NCBI RefSeq assembly: GCF_030812295.1
Contig: NZ_JAUSSK010000002.1
Location: forward strand, 124,001 to 188,000
Direction: 5' to 3'
From: Luteibacter jiangsuensis
Lineage (GTDB): Bacteria > Pseudomonadota > Gammaproteobacteria > Xanthomonadales > Rhodanobacteraceae
Length of the DNA: 64,000 nt
How positions within the stretch are numbered: position 1 is the stretch's first letter; every line of letters starts with the position of its first letter. Shown in pieces: positions 32,890 to 42,481 of the stretch. Made by a program: the position numbers and the translations under genes. The notes beneath the pieces are model-generated. The model made no database searches. It was not told where the DNA came from and worked only from the letters and a program-made list of their open reading frames with translations.

Positions 32890-33423
32890 TCAGTGCGTCA
32901 GCACGCTGGCCAGCCGTTGCAGGCGGCCGCGCGCCGAACCGTCGATGACCTGCTCGCCCGTGTCGATGACGACACCGCCGAGCAACGCCGGATCGACGTG
33001 CGTATCCAGTTCGATCTCGCGCTTGAAGCGACGCTTCAGCGAGGCGCGCAGCTGTTCGGCCTGCGCCGTGTCGAGATCCAGTGCGCTCGTGACCTTGACC
33101 TTCAGGGTCGACTCCGACTCGTGCTTGTAGTCGTCGTAAAGCGCGGCGATTTCCGGCAACAGCACCATGCGGCCGTTCTCCGCCAGTTCCGTGAGGAACC
33201 GGGCGAACGGCGCATCGGCGCCCATGCCGGGAGGCAGGTGCAGCGCGACCCGTTGGGTCGGCAGCACGCGAGGATCGTTACCGAGACCGGCGATACGCGG
33301 ATCCACCGCGACGGCGGCCGCGAAGTTCAGCGCCGCCAGCCAGTCGGCGAGCGAACCCGACGCATGCGCCACTTCGAAAGCGGCGCGTGCATAGGGACGG
33401 GCGAGGGTGAGCGCCTGGGCCAT
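32890..33423 (-). CDS. atpH: F1 ATP synthase delta subunit
   Basis: Peripheral-stalk cap linking F1 to the b-subunits, 177 residues. Opens with TLARPYARAAFEVA (family start) and ends with GGVVIDTGEQVIDGSARGRLQRL. Two bases from atpF. Confidence 0.95.
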   Translation of the reverse strand: MAQALTLARPYARAAFEVAHASGSLADWLAALNFAAAVAVDPRIAGLGNDPRVLPTQRVALHLPPGMGADAPFARFLTELAENGRMVLLPEIAALYDDYKHESESTLKVKVTSALDLDTAQAEQLRASLKRRFKREIELDTHVDPALLGGVVIDTGEQVIDGSARGRLQRLASVLTH

Positions 33424-33425
33424 GG

Positions 33426-33896
33426 TCAGATCTCGGCAGCGAGCTGGTCGAGCAGGGCCTTATGGGCCGCCGGGTCGATTTCGCGCTGGACGATCTTCTC
33501 GGCGCCGCGGACGGCGAGGGCACCGACCTGCTCGCGCAACTGCTCACGCGCACGCTGGGCCATCGACGCGATCTCGTCCTGGGCCTGGGCCTTCAGACGG
33601 TTGATCTCGTTGGTGGCTTCGGCACGGGCCTTCTCGAGGATCTGGTTGCCCTGCTGCTGGGCCTTGTCGATGATCTCGGTGGCTTGCAGGCGGGCCTGCT
33701 TGATCTCGACGGCGACCTTGGCGTCGGCGTCCTTGAGCTCGGCGCGCGCGCGCTCGGCGGCGGCCAGACCCTCGGCCACCTTTTTCTGGCGCTCTTCGAT
33801 GGCACCGTTGAGCTGGGGCCAGATGAACTTGGTGGTGAACCAGACCAGGATCGCAAAAGAGATCATCTGGCCCAGGAAGGTCATGTTGATTTCCAT
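33426..33896 (-). CDS. atpF: F0 ATP synthase b subunit
   Basis: Peripheral stalk, 156 residues, the same length as E. coli b. N-terminal membrane span ([21 protein letters not shown]) followed by a long Ala/Glu/Arg-rich coiled-coil helix. Confidence 0.95.
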   Translation of the reverse strand: MEINMTFLGQMISFAILVWFTTKFIWPQLNGAIEERQKKVAEGLAAAERARAELKDADAKVAVEIKQARLQATEIIDKAQQQGNQILEKARAEATNEINRLKAQAQDEIASMAQRAREQLREQVGALAVRGAEKIVQREIDPAAHKALLDQLAAEI

Positions 33897-33978
33897 GATC
33901 TCTCCGAAGACTCCGAACGCTTGGGTACTGACGATCGCCGTGACCCCAGGGGGTCACGGCGACAAGACGAACGGCTGC

Positions 33979-34350
<372 letters not shown>

Positions 34351-34367
34351 GACGTCGGTGCGGTGAG

Positions 34368-35210
<843 letters not shown>

Positions 35211-35576
35211 TCAACCCTTGAATCTGAATGCAAATACGTTGACCGCGTAGCCGGCCACCAGTCCCACCAACGCGGGCAAGGGTGGCAGCTTCCACTGAAC
35301 CAGGATGAGCGCCAGTCCACCTATGAGGACGATCCAGCGAAGGATCATTCCCACGAGGAACCTCATGAACGTCGCCCCCGCTCCACCCAGCGCGCTGAAC
35401 GCTCGCGCGGCAAGCAGCGCGGTAGCGATGGCGACGACCAGGGCACCCCCGAAGGCGGCCAGCGCGGCTGGACGCCCCTGCAGGGAAAAAGCGAGTCCCG
35501 CTATGACGGCCACCACCAGCTGCGCGATGACGATGCGCATGGCGAGGTGACGACCGGCTGCAAGACTGTTGAGCAA
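35211..35576 (-). CDS. atpI: ATP synthase accessory protein AtpI
   Basis: 121 residues, four membrane spans; helps c-ring assembly in several bacteria. The TTG start at 35576 has GGGAG seven bases upstream and gives the family-like N-terminus LNSLAAGRHLA. An ATG twelve codons inside is the alternative. First gene of the atp operon; atpB starts three bases after its stop. Confidence 0.82.
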   Translation of the reverse strand: MLNSLAAGRHLAMRIVIAQLVVAVIAGLAFSLQGRPAALAAFGGALVVAIATALLAARAFSALGGAGATFMRFLVGMILRWIVLIGGLALILVQWKLPPLPALVGLVAGYAVNVFAFRFKG

Positions 35577-35964
35577 CGCGAGGCTCCCGTGGTTTCGCTC
35601 TAAGGCGGCACCAGATGGTTCAACGGGCCACGGTTTAATCTGGAAAAGTATACCAGTGCCGTAAACGACGGGACAAGCGACGAAAGGCCATAACCACCCG
35701 CCGGCGCGACCATCCGTCGCGTCGTTGGCGAGGAGACGCGGTCGGTCAGGCCCGGGCGGGGCGGCCTGCCAATGCGCCGGGCGACGTAGTCATCCATGCA
35801 GCCGACGCGATATCCCCGACGCATCGGGCAAGTTCGGCGTAACCGTTTACATGGGACATCGCGGCAACCGTCGGGGAACGGGGAGTGCCGGAGTGTAGAC
35901 CCGCCCCCGACAGCGCGGCAACCGCGAATTGTTGCGTCGACAGGTTTCGCCTCGAAGGCCTTGC
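35577..35964. other. Intergenic stretch between atpI and queD
   Basis: 388 bases without a supported gene. The part near atpI holds the candidate atp promoter. The rest is GC-rich and has only short dyads (for example CGCGG/CCGCG at 35914-35926), with no riboswitch, tRNA or repeat that I recognise. The minus-strand frame that runs through it out of queD has no protein-like features. Confidence 0.6.
35647..35676 (-). promoter_or_regulatory. Candidate sigma70 promoter of the atp operon
   Basis: On the minus strand, TTGTCC (35671-35676), an 18-base spacer and TATACT (35647-35652, five of six matches). It would start the transcript about 65 bases before the atpI TTG codon. Confidence 0.5.
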
Positions 35965-36318
35965 TCAGACGGAGTATTCGGCGCCGGAGGTACAGGTTTC
36001 GTGCACCACGACCTTCGCCAGCCCCGGCACGTCCGCCCGCAGGCGTTCGAAGATCCAGCGCGCCAGGTTTTCGCTGGTCGGATTTTCGAGACCCTCGATG
36101 TCGTTGAGGTAGTGATGGTCGAGGCGATCGTAGAGTGGCTGGAAACGCGCCTTGAGGTCGCCGAAGTCCATCACCCATCCCAGCACCGGATCTGTCGGGC
36201 CCTCGACGTGCAGTTCGATGCGGAATGAATGGCCGTGCAGGCGCGAGCACTTGTGCCCTTGGGGCACATTCGGCAAGCGGTGGGCCGCTTCGATGTTGAA
36301 CGTCTTGAATATGCGCAT
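35965..36318 (-). CDS. queD: 6-carboxy-5,6,7,8-tetrahydropterin synthase
   Basis: Queuosine/preQ0 pathway enzyme, 117 residues of the PTPS fold. Zinc histidines in AAHRLP and LHGHSF, cysteine in KCSRLHGH, and the catalytic DHHYLND and [10 protein letters not shown] blocks. No other queuosine gene and no preQ1-riboswitch-like element is adjacent. Confidence 0.93.
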   Translation of the reverse strand: MRIFKTFNIEAAHRLPNVPQGHKCSRLHGHSFRIELHVEGPTDPVLGWVMDFGDLKARFQPLYDRLDHHYLNDIEGLENPTSENLARWIFERLRADVPGLAKVVVHETCTSGAEYSV

Positions 36319-36455
36319 GGGGACGGCGTCTTTCGCGGGTGACCCCGCATTGTAGCGGAGGGCGGGCCAGCACCCCGGTGGGGGTGGTATTCACGACGGA
36401 TGTCGCAGTTCGGCATATCCGCGTCCACGATTCATGGACTTTTCATCGTGAAACG

Positions 36456-36475
36456 GTTGCAGTGGTAACTACAAC
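36456..36475. promoter_or_regulatory. Candidate operator upstream of the LuxR-type gene
   Basis: GTTGCAGT-GGTA-ACTACAAC: two 8-base arms, inverted with one mismatch, around a 4-base centre. It is 20 bases long with dyad symmetry, the size of a LuxR/FixJ-type site, and 54 bases before the regulator start codon. Confidence 0.4.
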
Positions 36476-36529
36476 GGGCGAAGCGAGGGGGCTTCGCCGG
36501 CTTCCCACGCGTACATTCAGGAGGCATCG

Positions 36530-37147
36530 ATGTGCCTTGCTAGTGATTCGCTCGACGGCTCGCACACCTGCGGGCTGGCCGAGGAAGTATTCGCCGCCTT
36601 GCCCTGGCCCTGCGTCGTCTGGCGCCACGAGGGCGGTCGCGCCGTGATGGTCAATGCGGCCTTCCAGCGCGAATTCGGCATGACCGCGAGGGGACGGGCC
36701 GGACCGGCATGGCTGGAGGAGCACCTTCATCGCACCGAACACGCGGACGAGTTCATCTTTCGCGACCGGCATGCGCCTCCCCGCCGCTATCGACTCACCC
36801 GGCAATTGCTCGACGTGCCGCCCGCGGCCTTTCACGCGATCTTCCTGATGCCCCTTCCGGACGATGAACCCGGTAGTGAGGAGCCGGCGGCGAACGTCTT
36901 CGCCAGCCTCCGTCCCGACGTCTCGCTGACCCGCCGCGAGTCCCAGGTCCTGGACGGGATCATGGGCGGCAAGCTCAACAAGGTCATCGCCAGCGAGTTG
37001 AACATCAGCCCGAAGACCGTCGAACTACACCGGGCGAACCTGATGGCCAAGCTGCGCGTTCACAACGTGGTCGAGTTGGCACGGGCCGTCCTGGACACGC
37101 CACCGCGCAGCGAGGAGCTTCCGCTGGTGGAACGCGAGACATCCTGA
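36530..37147 (+). CDS. PAS-like / LuxR-type HTH transcription regulator
   Basis: 205 residues. The N-terminal part (about 15-110) looks like a PAS sensor (PCVVWRHEGGRAVMVNAAFQ). The C-terminal FixJ/LuxR HTH (about 138-190) carries LTRRESQVLDGI and the KVIASELNISPKTVELH helix-turn-helix. There is no receiver aspartate domain, so it is a one-component regulator. An AGGAGG site precedes the ATG. The target genes are unknown. Confidence 0.85.
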   Translation: MCLASDSLDGSHTCGLAEEVFAALPWPCVVWRHEGGRAVMVNAAFQREFGMTARGRAGPAWLEEHLHRTEHADEFIFRDRHAPPRRYRLTRQLLDVPPAAFHAIFLMPLPDDEPGSEEPAANVFASLRPDVSLTRRESQVLDGIMGGKLNKVIASELNISPKTVELHRANLMAKLRVHNVVELARAVLDTPPRSEELPLVERETS

Positions 37148-37161
37148 TCCGACCGCCGGGG

Positions 37162-37196
37162 AAAGAAAAAGGCCGCGCCCATGGACGCGGCCTTTT
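37162..37196. terminator. Two-way terminator between the LuxR-type gene and tRNA-Met
   Basis: Stem AAAAGGCCGCG/CGCGGCCTTTT (37167-37177 with 37186-37196), loop of eight bases. Plus-strand transcripts end in UUUU, minus-strand tRNA transcripts in UUUUUCUUUC. Confidence 0.85.
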
Positions 37197-37200
37197 GCAT

Positions 37201-37277
37201 TGGTGGCTAGAGGCGGGCTCGAACCGCCGACCTCAGCATTATGAGTGCCGCGCTCTGACCAGCTGAGCTACCTAGCC
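37201..37277 (-). tRNA. tRNA-Met (CAT), elongator type
   Basis: 77 bases including an encoded CCA. 5' arm GGCTAGG pairs with the 3' arm before discriminator A-CCA. The D-arm is AGCTCAGCTGGTCAGAGC, the anticodon loop CTCATAA shows CAT, and the T-arm is GGCGGTTCGAGCCCGCC. A first pair of G1-C72 and the body sequence match elongator tRNA-Met more than initiator; a lysidine-modified tRNA-Ile(CAT) is less likely but not excluded. Confidence 0.93.
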
Positions 37278-37319
37278 ATGGAACCTGGTCGTTCACGGGC
37301 GGACCCGCGAAGGCCGGGC

Positions 37320-37348
37320 AGTTTAATCGGCGCGAGCCTCCCGTTCAA
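37320..37348 (-). promoter_or_regulatory. Promoter of tRNA-Met
   Basis: On the minus strand, TTGAAC (37343-37348), a 17-base spacer and TAAACT (37320-37325), followed by a GC-rich discriminator, as is usual for stringently controlled tRNA genes. Confidence 0.6.
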
Positions 37349-37447
37349 GTAGCGCCTTGCCCCTGCTTCTCGCGCTGTGGTTGAATCGGGCGCATCGAGC
37401 GCATCCGGCCTGCCGCCGGAAGCGCCGAACTGGTTCGCGGAGGGCGG

Positions 37448-37990
37448 ATGATCGACGCTGATGGCTATCGACCGAACGTGGGGATCGTGCTCCTGAACGG
37501 AGACGGTCGCCTGTTCTGGGCGCGCCGCGTCAATCGTGACGGCTGGCAGTTCCCCCAAGGCGGCATGCGTAGCGACGAGACGCCGCTGGAAGCCATGTAC
37601 CGCGAGCTGGAAGAGGAAACCGGGCTGCTCGCTCAGCACGTGGAAGTGCTGGCGGAAACCCGCGGCTGGCTGCGCTACCGGCTGCCGAGCCGCTTCGTGC
37701 GCCATCACCAGCGGCCCACGTGTATCGGCCAGAAGCAGGTGTGGTTCCTGCTCCGCCTGAAGTGCGGCGAAGAAGCGTTCCGCCTGGATGCCTGCGAGAA
37801 ACCCGAGTTCGACCTGTGGCGCTGGGTCGACTTCTGGTATCCGGCAAACCACGTGGTGAATTTCAAGCGACAGGTCTATGAACGGGCGTTGCGCCAGTTC
37901 GCCCCCACCGTGGAGACCGTGTGCTCCGTGACCGTGGGCACCTGCCCCCAGCAAGCCGAAGCGGAGCGGCTGGCCCGCGGCGGAGAATGA
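37448..37990 (+). CDS. rppH: RNA pyrophosphohydrolase
   Basis: Nudix enzyme that removes pyrophosphate from mRNA 5' ends and starts decay. 180 residues. The family start [11 protein letters not shown] is followed by [20 protein letters not shown] and ELEEETGL, the Nudix box. The [17 protein letters not shown] block closes the fold. Confidence 0.95.
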   Translation: MIDADGYRPNVGIVLLNGDGRLFWARRVNRDGWQFPQGGMRSDETPLEAMYRELEEETGLLAQHVEVLAETRGWLRYRLPSRFVRHHQRPTCIGQKQVWFLLRLKCGEEAFRLDACEKPEFDLWRWVDFWYPANHVVNFKRQVYERALRQFAPTVETVCSVTVGTCPQQAEAERLARGGE

Positions 37991-38042
37991 ACGGCAGCCA
38001 GCCCCGAGCGGTTTCTTCACATTTGCGTAGTTGACAATCGTT

Positions 38043-38062
38043 CGCATTCGCGTTCGAATGCG
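38043..38062. promoter_or_regulatory. Palindrome over the bfd start region
   Basis: CGCATTCG-CGTT-CGAATGCG, an exact 8-base inverted repeat ending four bases before the bfd ATG. Just upstream, TTGACAATCGTTCGCATTCG has some likeness to Fur-box spacing. Iron control of bfd would fit; the operator is a proposal. Confidence 0.4.
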
Positions 38063-38066
38063 CGCC

Positions 38067-38270
38067 ATGTACATCTGCATGTGCAACGCCGTCACCGACC
38101 ACGCCATTCGCCGCGCCGCGGCCGAGGGGGTGGAGTCCTTTGCCGAACTCCAGGCCCGTACGGGTTGCTCGGACTGTTGCGGGGCCTGCGAGTCGGAAGC
38201 TCGCCAGTGCCTGCGCGAGGCCGTCGCGGAAACGCGTTCCGCGTTGACTTTCCTGCCCTCTCCGGCCTGA
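38067..38270 (+). CDS. bfd: Bacterioferritin-associated ferredoxin
   Basis: 67-residue [2Fe-2S] protein that reduces bacterioferritin to release stored iron. The cluster cysteines are C4 and C6 (MYICMCN), with C38 and C41 in CCGAC; C34 and C37 are extra cysteines. The ATG at 38067 gives the family N-terminus; the longer frame to 38031 does not. It lies 106 bases upstream of bfr on the same strand. Confidence 0.9.
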   Translation: MYICMCNAVTDHAIRRAAAEGVESFAELQARTGCSDCCGACESEARQCLREAVAETRSALTFLPSPA

Positions 38271-38376
38271 CCCGTCGCGCGTCCAGTCGCGGACGCAAAC
38301 CAGCTTCATTCTCGTTACGTCACGTCCGCACGGGGCAACGTATAGTCGTGCCCTGCATATTCAGGGAGATCCCTCA

Positions 38377-38856
38377 ATGAAGGGCGACGCGAAGGTCATC
38401 GAATACCTCAACAAGGTCCTCTACAACGAGCTGGCCGCGATCAACCAGTACTTCCTGCATTACAGGATGTTCAAGGACTGGGGCTACAACGAACTGGCCA
38501 AGCACGAGTACGAGGAATCGATCGAGGAGATGAAGCACGCGGACAAGCTGATCGAGCGGATCCTCTTCCTCGACGGCCTGCCGAACCTCCAGCACCTGGG
38601 CAAGCTACGCATCGGCGAGAACGTGGTCGAGGCACTGCAAGGCGATCTCGATCTGGAAATGCTCGCCACGAAGGACTTGCGCGAGGCGATCGCCTACTGC
38701 GAAGGCATCCACGATTTCGTCAGTCGCGATCTCTTCAAGTTCATCCTGGGCCAGGAGGAGGAGCACATCGACTGGCTGGAAACCCAGTTCAGCCTGATCT
38801 CCGACATCGGCCCCGAGCGGTACATGCTCAGCAAGGTCGGGTCGCTCCACGACTGA
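38377..38856 (+). CDS. bfr: Bacterioferritin
   Basis: Iron-storage 24-mer subunit, 159 residues. All ferroxidase ligands are present: E18, E51, H54, E94, E127 and H130; M52 is the heme ligand. Bfr and Bfd in tandem form the iron store and its release partner. Confidence 0.96.
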   Translation: MKGDAKVIEYLNKVLYNELAAINQYFLHYRMFKDWGYNELAKHEYEESIEEMKHADKLIERILFLDGLPNLQHLGKLRIGENVVEALQGDLDLEMLATKDLREAIAYCEGIHDFVSRDLFKFILGQEEEHIDWLETQFSLISDIGPERYMLSKVGSLHD

Positions 38857-38859
38857 AAC

Positions 38860-38883
38860 GAAGGCCGCCGCGAGGCGGCCTTC
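38860..38883 (+). terminator. Hairpin behind bfr
   Basis: 10-bp stem GAAGGCCGCC/GGCGGCCTTC with loop GCGA, four bases past the stop codon. Only a short T-rich tail follows (TCCGTT). Confidence 0.6.
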
Positions 38884-38969
38884 TCCGTTATGGGGAGCGG
38901 TTCCTTGACCATGGGGGAAGACGGGGGATATACCATCGGCGTCTTCACGTCTTCTCCACGGAATCGTCC

Positions 38970-39713
38970 ATGGCTTCACGCCCACCGCCGCGTTTCGTCG
39001 TGCGCTCGCTCGACGACGCGGCCAGCGAGCGCCGAAAGCGTCTCGTCCTGACCGGTGCCTGGGCGCTCAGCCTGGTCCTGGTGGCCATGGGTGCGTGGTT
39101 CCTCGCGGCGCGGGGGCCGGCCGTGGTTTCCGACCGCGGCGGCATTCGCCGGATGGCCGCCGACAACGAGGATCTCCGCCAGCAAGTGGCCAACCTGCAA
39201 CGCTCCGCGCAGGTGACGGACATCGCAGCGAAAGAACTCAAGCGCAATCTGGCCGAGCGCGACGAAGAGATCAGTGGCCTGCGCACCGACCTCGCCTTTT
39301 ATTCGCGGCTGGTCGGCGGCGGGGGCCAGCGCGACGGACTGAAGATACAGGGTGTCCGCACCATGCCGGTGAAAGGTACGAAGAACGCCTGGAACCTGAT
39401 GGTCACGCTTACCCAGAATGCCCGCCGGGGGGAACTGGTGAAAGGCTCGCTGAAACTAGCCGTCGAGGGCATTCAGGACGACAAGGTCACGACCCTCGAT
39501 GGCGCGGCGCTGGGCCAGGGTGCGCAGACGACGGGACTCCCCTTCTCCTTCAAGTATTTCCAGCAGATCCAGGGCAGCTTCACCTTGCCGGCGGGCTTTA
39601 AACCCACCCGCCTGCGGCTGGTCGCCGACATCACCGGCGACCAGCCCGTCACCGGCACGGTGGCGTGGACCGATGCCCTGCGCAACGACGAGGCCAACGA
39701 TGTTCGGCAATAA
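38970..39713 (+). CDS. DUF6776-like membrane-anchored protein
   Basis: 247 residues of unknown function: a cytoplasmic basic N-terminus, one membrane helix (about 25-46), a coiled-coil (about 60-105, DNEDLRQQVANLQRS), then a beta-rich domain with a SFTLPAGFKPTRLRLVAD strand. It resembles a conserved gammaproteobacterial family (DUF6776) found next to bactofilin genes. It overlaps the bactofilin start by 14 bases, so the two probably act together in the envelope. Confidence 0.7.
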   Translation: MASRPPPRFVVRSLDDAASERRKRLVLTGAWALSLVLVAMGAWFLAARGPAVVSDRGGIRRMAADNEDLRQQVANLQRSAQVTDIAAKELKRNLAERDEEISGLRTDLAFYSRLVGGGGQRDGLKIQGVRTMPVKGTKNAWNLMVTLTQNARRGELVKGSLKLAVEGIQDDKVTTLDGAALGQGAQTTGLPFSFKYFQQIQGSFTLPAGFKPTRLRLVADITGDQPVTGTVAWTDALRNDEANDVRQ

Positions 39714-40134
39714 CCGGAAGAACCAGGCTCCCGCGGTGGGCGCGGCCGCCACAAGCCTTATCGCCCGCGGCGTCACCCTTCGGGGCGACGTACTGTTCAG
39801 TGGTGCGTTGCACCTGGACGGAACGGTTGAAGGCTCGATTCATGCCGATCCTTCCGGGGATGGCGTGCTCACGATCAGTGAGACGGGCCGCGTCATCGGG
39901 CATATCGAGGTACCCCAGGCCGTGATCAATGGCGGCGTCACCGGCGACATCGACGCCGCGGAGCGCCTGGAACTGGCTCCCCTGGCCCGGGTGGAGGGCG
40001 ACGTGCGCTACCAGGTACTGGAGATGGCGGCCGGCGCGCAGGTCAACGGCAAGATGGTGCACCGGGCCCCGCAGACGGTTCGCCAGTTGGCCCAGGCGGC
40101 GATCGAGGCCGCCCCGGTCCTCAGCGAGGCTTGA
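39700..40134 (+). CDS. Bactofilin
   Basis: 144 residues, polymer-forming cytoskeletal protein. A short disordered N-terminus, then a DUF583 beta-helix core with periodic glycines and hydrophobics ([21 protein letters not shown], shown in part: [33 protein letters not shown]). Such filaments organise cell-wall synthesis or shape. Overlaps the upstream membrane-protein gene. Confidence 0.88.
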   Translation: MFGNNRKNQAPAVGAAATSLIARGVTLRGDVLFSGALHLDGTVEGSIHADPSGDGVLTISETGRVIGHIEVPQAVINGGVTGDIDAAERLELAPLARVEGDVRYQVLEMAAGAQVNGKMVHRAPQTVRQLAQAAIEAAPVLSEA

Positions 40135-40156
40135 CCTGACACGGAACGGCGCCATT

Positions 40157-40549
40157 ATGAGCGGCATGAATAACCCATTTCCCATGGCTCCGAGTTCGGC
40201 ACCGGACTATCGGTCCGGGGGCACGCCGCTCGTCTTCACCGAAGCCGCCGCCCGCAAGGTGCACGAGCTGATCGAAGAAGAAGGCAACCCCGGCCTCAAG
40301 CTGCGCGTGTACATCAGCGGCGGCGGCTGTTCGGGCTTCCAGTATGGTTTCACGTTCGACGAGGAACAGGCCGAGGACGACCTGGCCGTGTCCCGCGAAG
40401 GCGTGACACTGGTGGTCGATCCGCTCTCGCTGCAATACCTCACCGGCGCGGAAATCGACTACGCCGAATCGTTCAGTGGTTCGCAATTCGTCATTCGCAA
40501 TCCCAACGCGAAGACCACCTGCGGTTGCGGTTCCTCGTTCAGCGCATGA
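40157..40549 (+). CDS. erpA: Iron-sulfur cluster insertion protein ErpA
   Basis: A-type carrier, 130 residues. Three conserved cysteines: GGGCSGFQY and the C-terminal [11 protein letters not shown]-terminal tail of about 20 residues before the [13 protein letters not shown] start. Start ATG at 40157; a second ATG is three codons later. Confidence 0.93.
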   Translation: MSGMNNPFPMAPSSAPDYRSGGTPLVFTEAAARKVHELIEEEGNPGLKLRVYISGGGCSGFQYGFTFDEEQAEDDLAVSREGVTLVVDPLSLQYLTGAEIDYAESFSGSQFVIRNPNAKTTCGCGSSFSA

Positions 40550-40562
40550 CCGGTCGGTGGGC

Positions 40563-41549
40563 GTGAGCGTCGAGCAGGAACGGGACAAGGCGGTCGCCAG
40601 CCGCGCCCGCGAGAATGTCTTCGCCGGCATCGACATGGACCGCATGGCCGAGCGGCGTGACGACCGCCTGTGGGTCGAGGAAACGGAGCGCTCGCCGGAT
40701 ACGCGCTTCCTCGTACTCGACAGCGAAGGCCTGGCCTTCGTCCAGGCAGAGGCGGATATGCCGCATTGGATGACACCGGCGATGCGCTCCGAGCGCTTCG
40801 GCGACCTGCCATCCACCCTGCTCGGCCTGGCGAACGACAGCGCCTGGTTCACGCTCGTCGTCGACGAAGCTCACGCCGAACTGTTTGCTTCCCTGACCGG
40901 CGCGCGTCGCATGTCCTTGCGCGAGGCGGGGTTGACCCTCCCTGCTTTCGAAGCCGGTCTTTTCGCTTACGCGAAGGGCATCACCCATTGGCAGCGACAA
41001 ACCCGGTTCTGTAGCCAATGCGGCTCGCCGACCCTGGTCGTGGCTTCGGGCCATCGCGTGCAATGCACGAACCCCGACGGCCCGCACATGCATTTCCCAC
41101 GTACCGACGCCGCGATCATCGTCATCGTGGAAGACGGGGACGCCTGCCTGCTCGGCCGCCAGCGCGGCTGGCCGCCCGGCCGTTATTCCACGCTGGCCGG
41201 CTTCATTGAACCGGGCGAATCGCTGGAAGACGCGGTGAAACGGGAGGTGCGCGAGGAATCCGGCGTGGAAGTGCTGCACGCCACCTATCACTCGTCGCAA
41301 CCGTGGCCGCTGCCTGCTTCGCTGATGGTGGGTTTCACCGCGACCGCGAGAGCACGCGAGATCCGCCTGCGCGACGATGAACTCGAGGATGCCCGCTGGT
41401 TCACCGTCGACGATATCGTCCAGGGCATGACCTCGGGCTCGCTCGGCGTTCCGCCGCCGCTCTCGGTGTCGTACCGTCTGATCGAACACTGGCTGGGCCT
41501 GCGCGGCGTGCACCTGGATGAACTGGTAGCCTACGCGCCTCGCCGCTGA
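40563..41549 (+). CDS. nudC: NAD(+) diphosphatase / RNA deNADding enzyme NudC
   Basis: 328 residues. N-terminal domain starting NVFAGIDMDRMAERRDD, a zinc ribbon, then a Nudix domain with GFIEPGESLEDAVKREVREE and the SQPWPLPASLM motif (SQPWPFPxS) specific to NudC. Ribbon cysteines: FCSQC and a third in VQCTN; the expected fourth cysteine is absent and His residues follow (PHMHF). The start is the GTG at 40563, supported by the family N-terminus. Confidence 0.9.
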   Translation: MSVEQERDKAVASRARENVFAGIDMDRMAERRDDRLWVEETERSPDTRFLVLDSEGLAFVQAEADMPHWMTPAMRSERFGDLPSTLLGLANDSAWFTLVVDEAHAELFASLTGARRMSLREAGLTLPAFEAGLFAYAKGITHWQRQTRFCSQCGSPTLVVASGHRVQCTNPDGPHMHFPRTDAAIIVIVEDGDACLLGRQRGWPPGRYSTLAGFIEPGESLEDAVKREVREESGVEVLHATYHSSQPWPLPASLMVGFTATARAREIRLRDDELEDARWFTVDDIVQGMTSGSLGVPPPLSVSYRLIEHWLGLRGVHLDELVAYAPRR

Positions 41550-41601
41550 CGGCGATGCTTCGCCTACAATCGGGGCAACGACTCGCGGATTCCCCGACAC
41601 C

Positions 41602-42468
41602 ATGGCTCTACGTCTCCTCGCCGTCCTCATCGCCCTCGTCGTCGCCTGGAGCGTCCCGCAGCTGGCCCGCTGGCGCGACGATCGCTGGTTCCGCCATTGG
41701 GTGAACCGGCTGGGCGACACGTCCGGACCGGGACGCGTCGCCGTGGTGCTGCTGGTACCTGTCGTCGCATGCGCCATTCTCGCGGGCATCCTGCGCTCCT
41801 TGCCCTTCTTCGACCTGGGCTGGCTCGCATTCGCGGTGATCGTGCTCGTCTACGCCCTCGGCCCCCGTGAGATCGAGGCCGACATCGATGCGATCCTGCG
41901 CGCGCCGGATGCCCTGCGCCGCGACGAAGCCATCGCCGCCCTGCGCCACGACGACGCGCCGCTGACATGGTTCGCCCCCGTCATGGTCGAAGCCGCGTTC
42001 TATGGTGCGCTGCGCCGGCGTTTCGGCGTGTTGTTCTGGTTCTTCCTGCTCGGCCCCACCGGCGCTCTCGGTTATCGCCTTGCACAGATTCTCGGCCGCG
42101 AGGCGGCTCTCGCCCTGGATGACGCCACACGCAACGTCGCGCGCCGTGTCGCCGACGCGCTCGATTGGATCCCGGCCCACCTGATGGTCTTCGCCATGGC
42201 ACTGGTGTCGGATTTCGACGCCGTGATGGGCGCCTGGAAGCAGTGGCACCACACCTCCGGCAGCCCACGCTCCCGTCTCGAACCCGATTTCCTCGGTGCC
42301 GTCGCGCGCGCCGGCGTCGATGCGGACGTGGAAGCGGGTGATGGCTACGTGCAGGACGTGAGCGATCCGATCGCGGAACTGGAGGACGCCCGGCGCGTCA
42401 TCCGTCGCGTATTGATCGTCTGGCTGGCCGTGGTCGCGGTGATCGTCCTGGCCGCCTGGTTCGCCTGA
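41602..42468 (+). CDS. ampE: AmpE-like membrane protein
   Basis: 288 residues, about four membrane spans, ending in VLIVWLAVVAVIVLAAWFA. Matches AmpE/CobD-like proteins: WRDDRWFRHWVNRL near the start and the ATRNVARRVADALDWIPAHLM block. In enterobacteria ampE is with ampD and affects AmpC induction; here ampD is absent and only a class D beta-lactamase occurs 3.4 kb away. Confidence 0.75.
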   Translation: MALRLLAVLIALVVAWSVPQLARWRDDRWFRHWVNRLGDTSGPGRVAVVLLVPVVACAILAGILRSLPFFDLGWLAFAVIVLVYALGPREIEADIDAILRAPDALRRDEAIAALRHDDAPLTWFAPVMVEAAFYGALRRRFGVLFWFFLLGPTGALGYRLAQILGREAALALDDATRNVARRVADALDWIPAHLMVFAMALVSDFDAVMGAWKQWHHTSGSPRSRLEPDFLGAVARAGVDADVEAGDGYVQDVSDPIAELEDARRVIRRVLIVWLAVVAVIVLAAWFA

Positions 42469-42481
42469 CGCCGGCGATTCG

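Noticed and set aside
35600-36394. A 264-codon minus-strand frame through queD and the atpI spacer
   Set aside because: It overlaps queD in another frame and its spacer part has no protein-like order or conservation signal that I can see.
37201-37277. Initiator tRNA-fMet or lysidine tRNA-Ile for the CAT tRNA
   Set aside because: The G1-C72 pair speaks against an initiator, and the body matches elongator tRNA-Met better than tRNA-Ile2.
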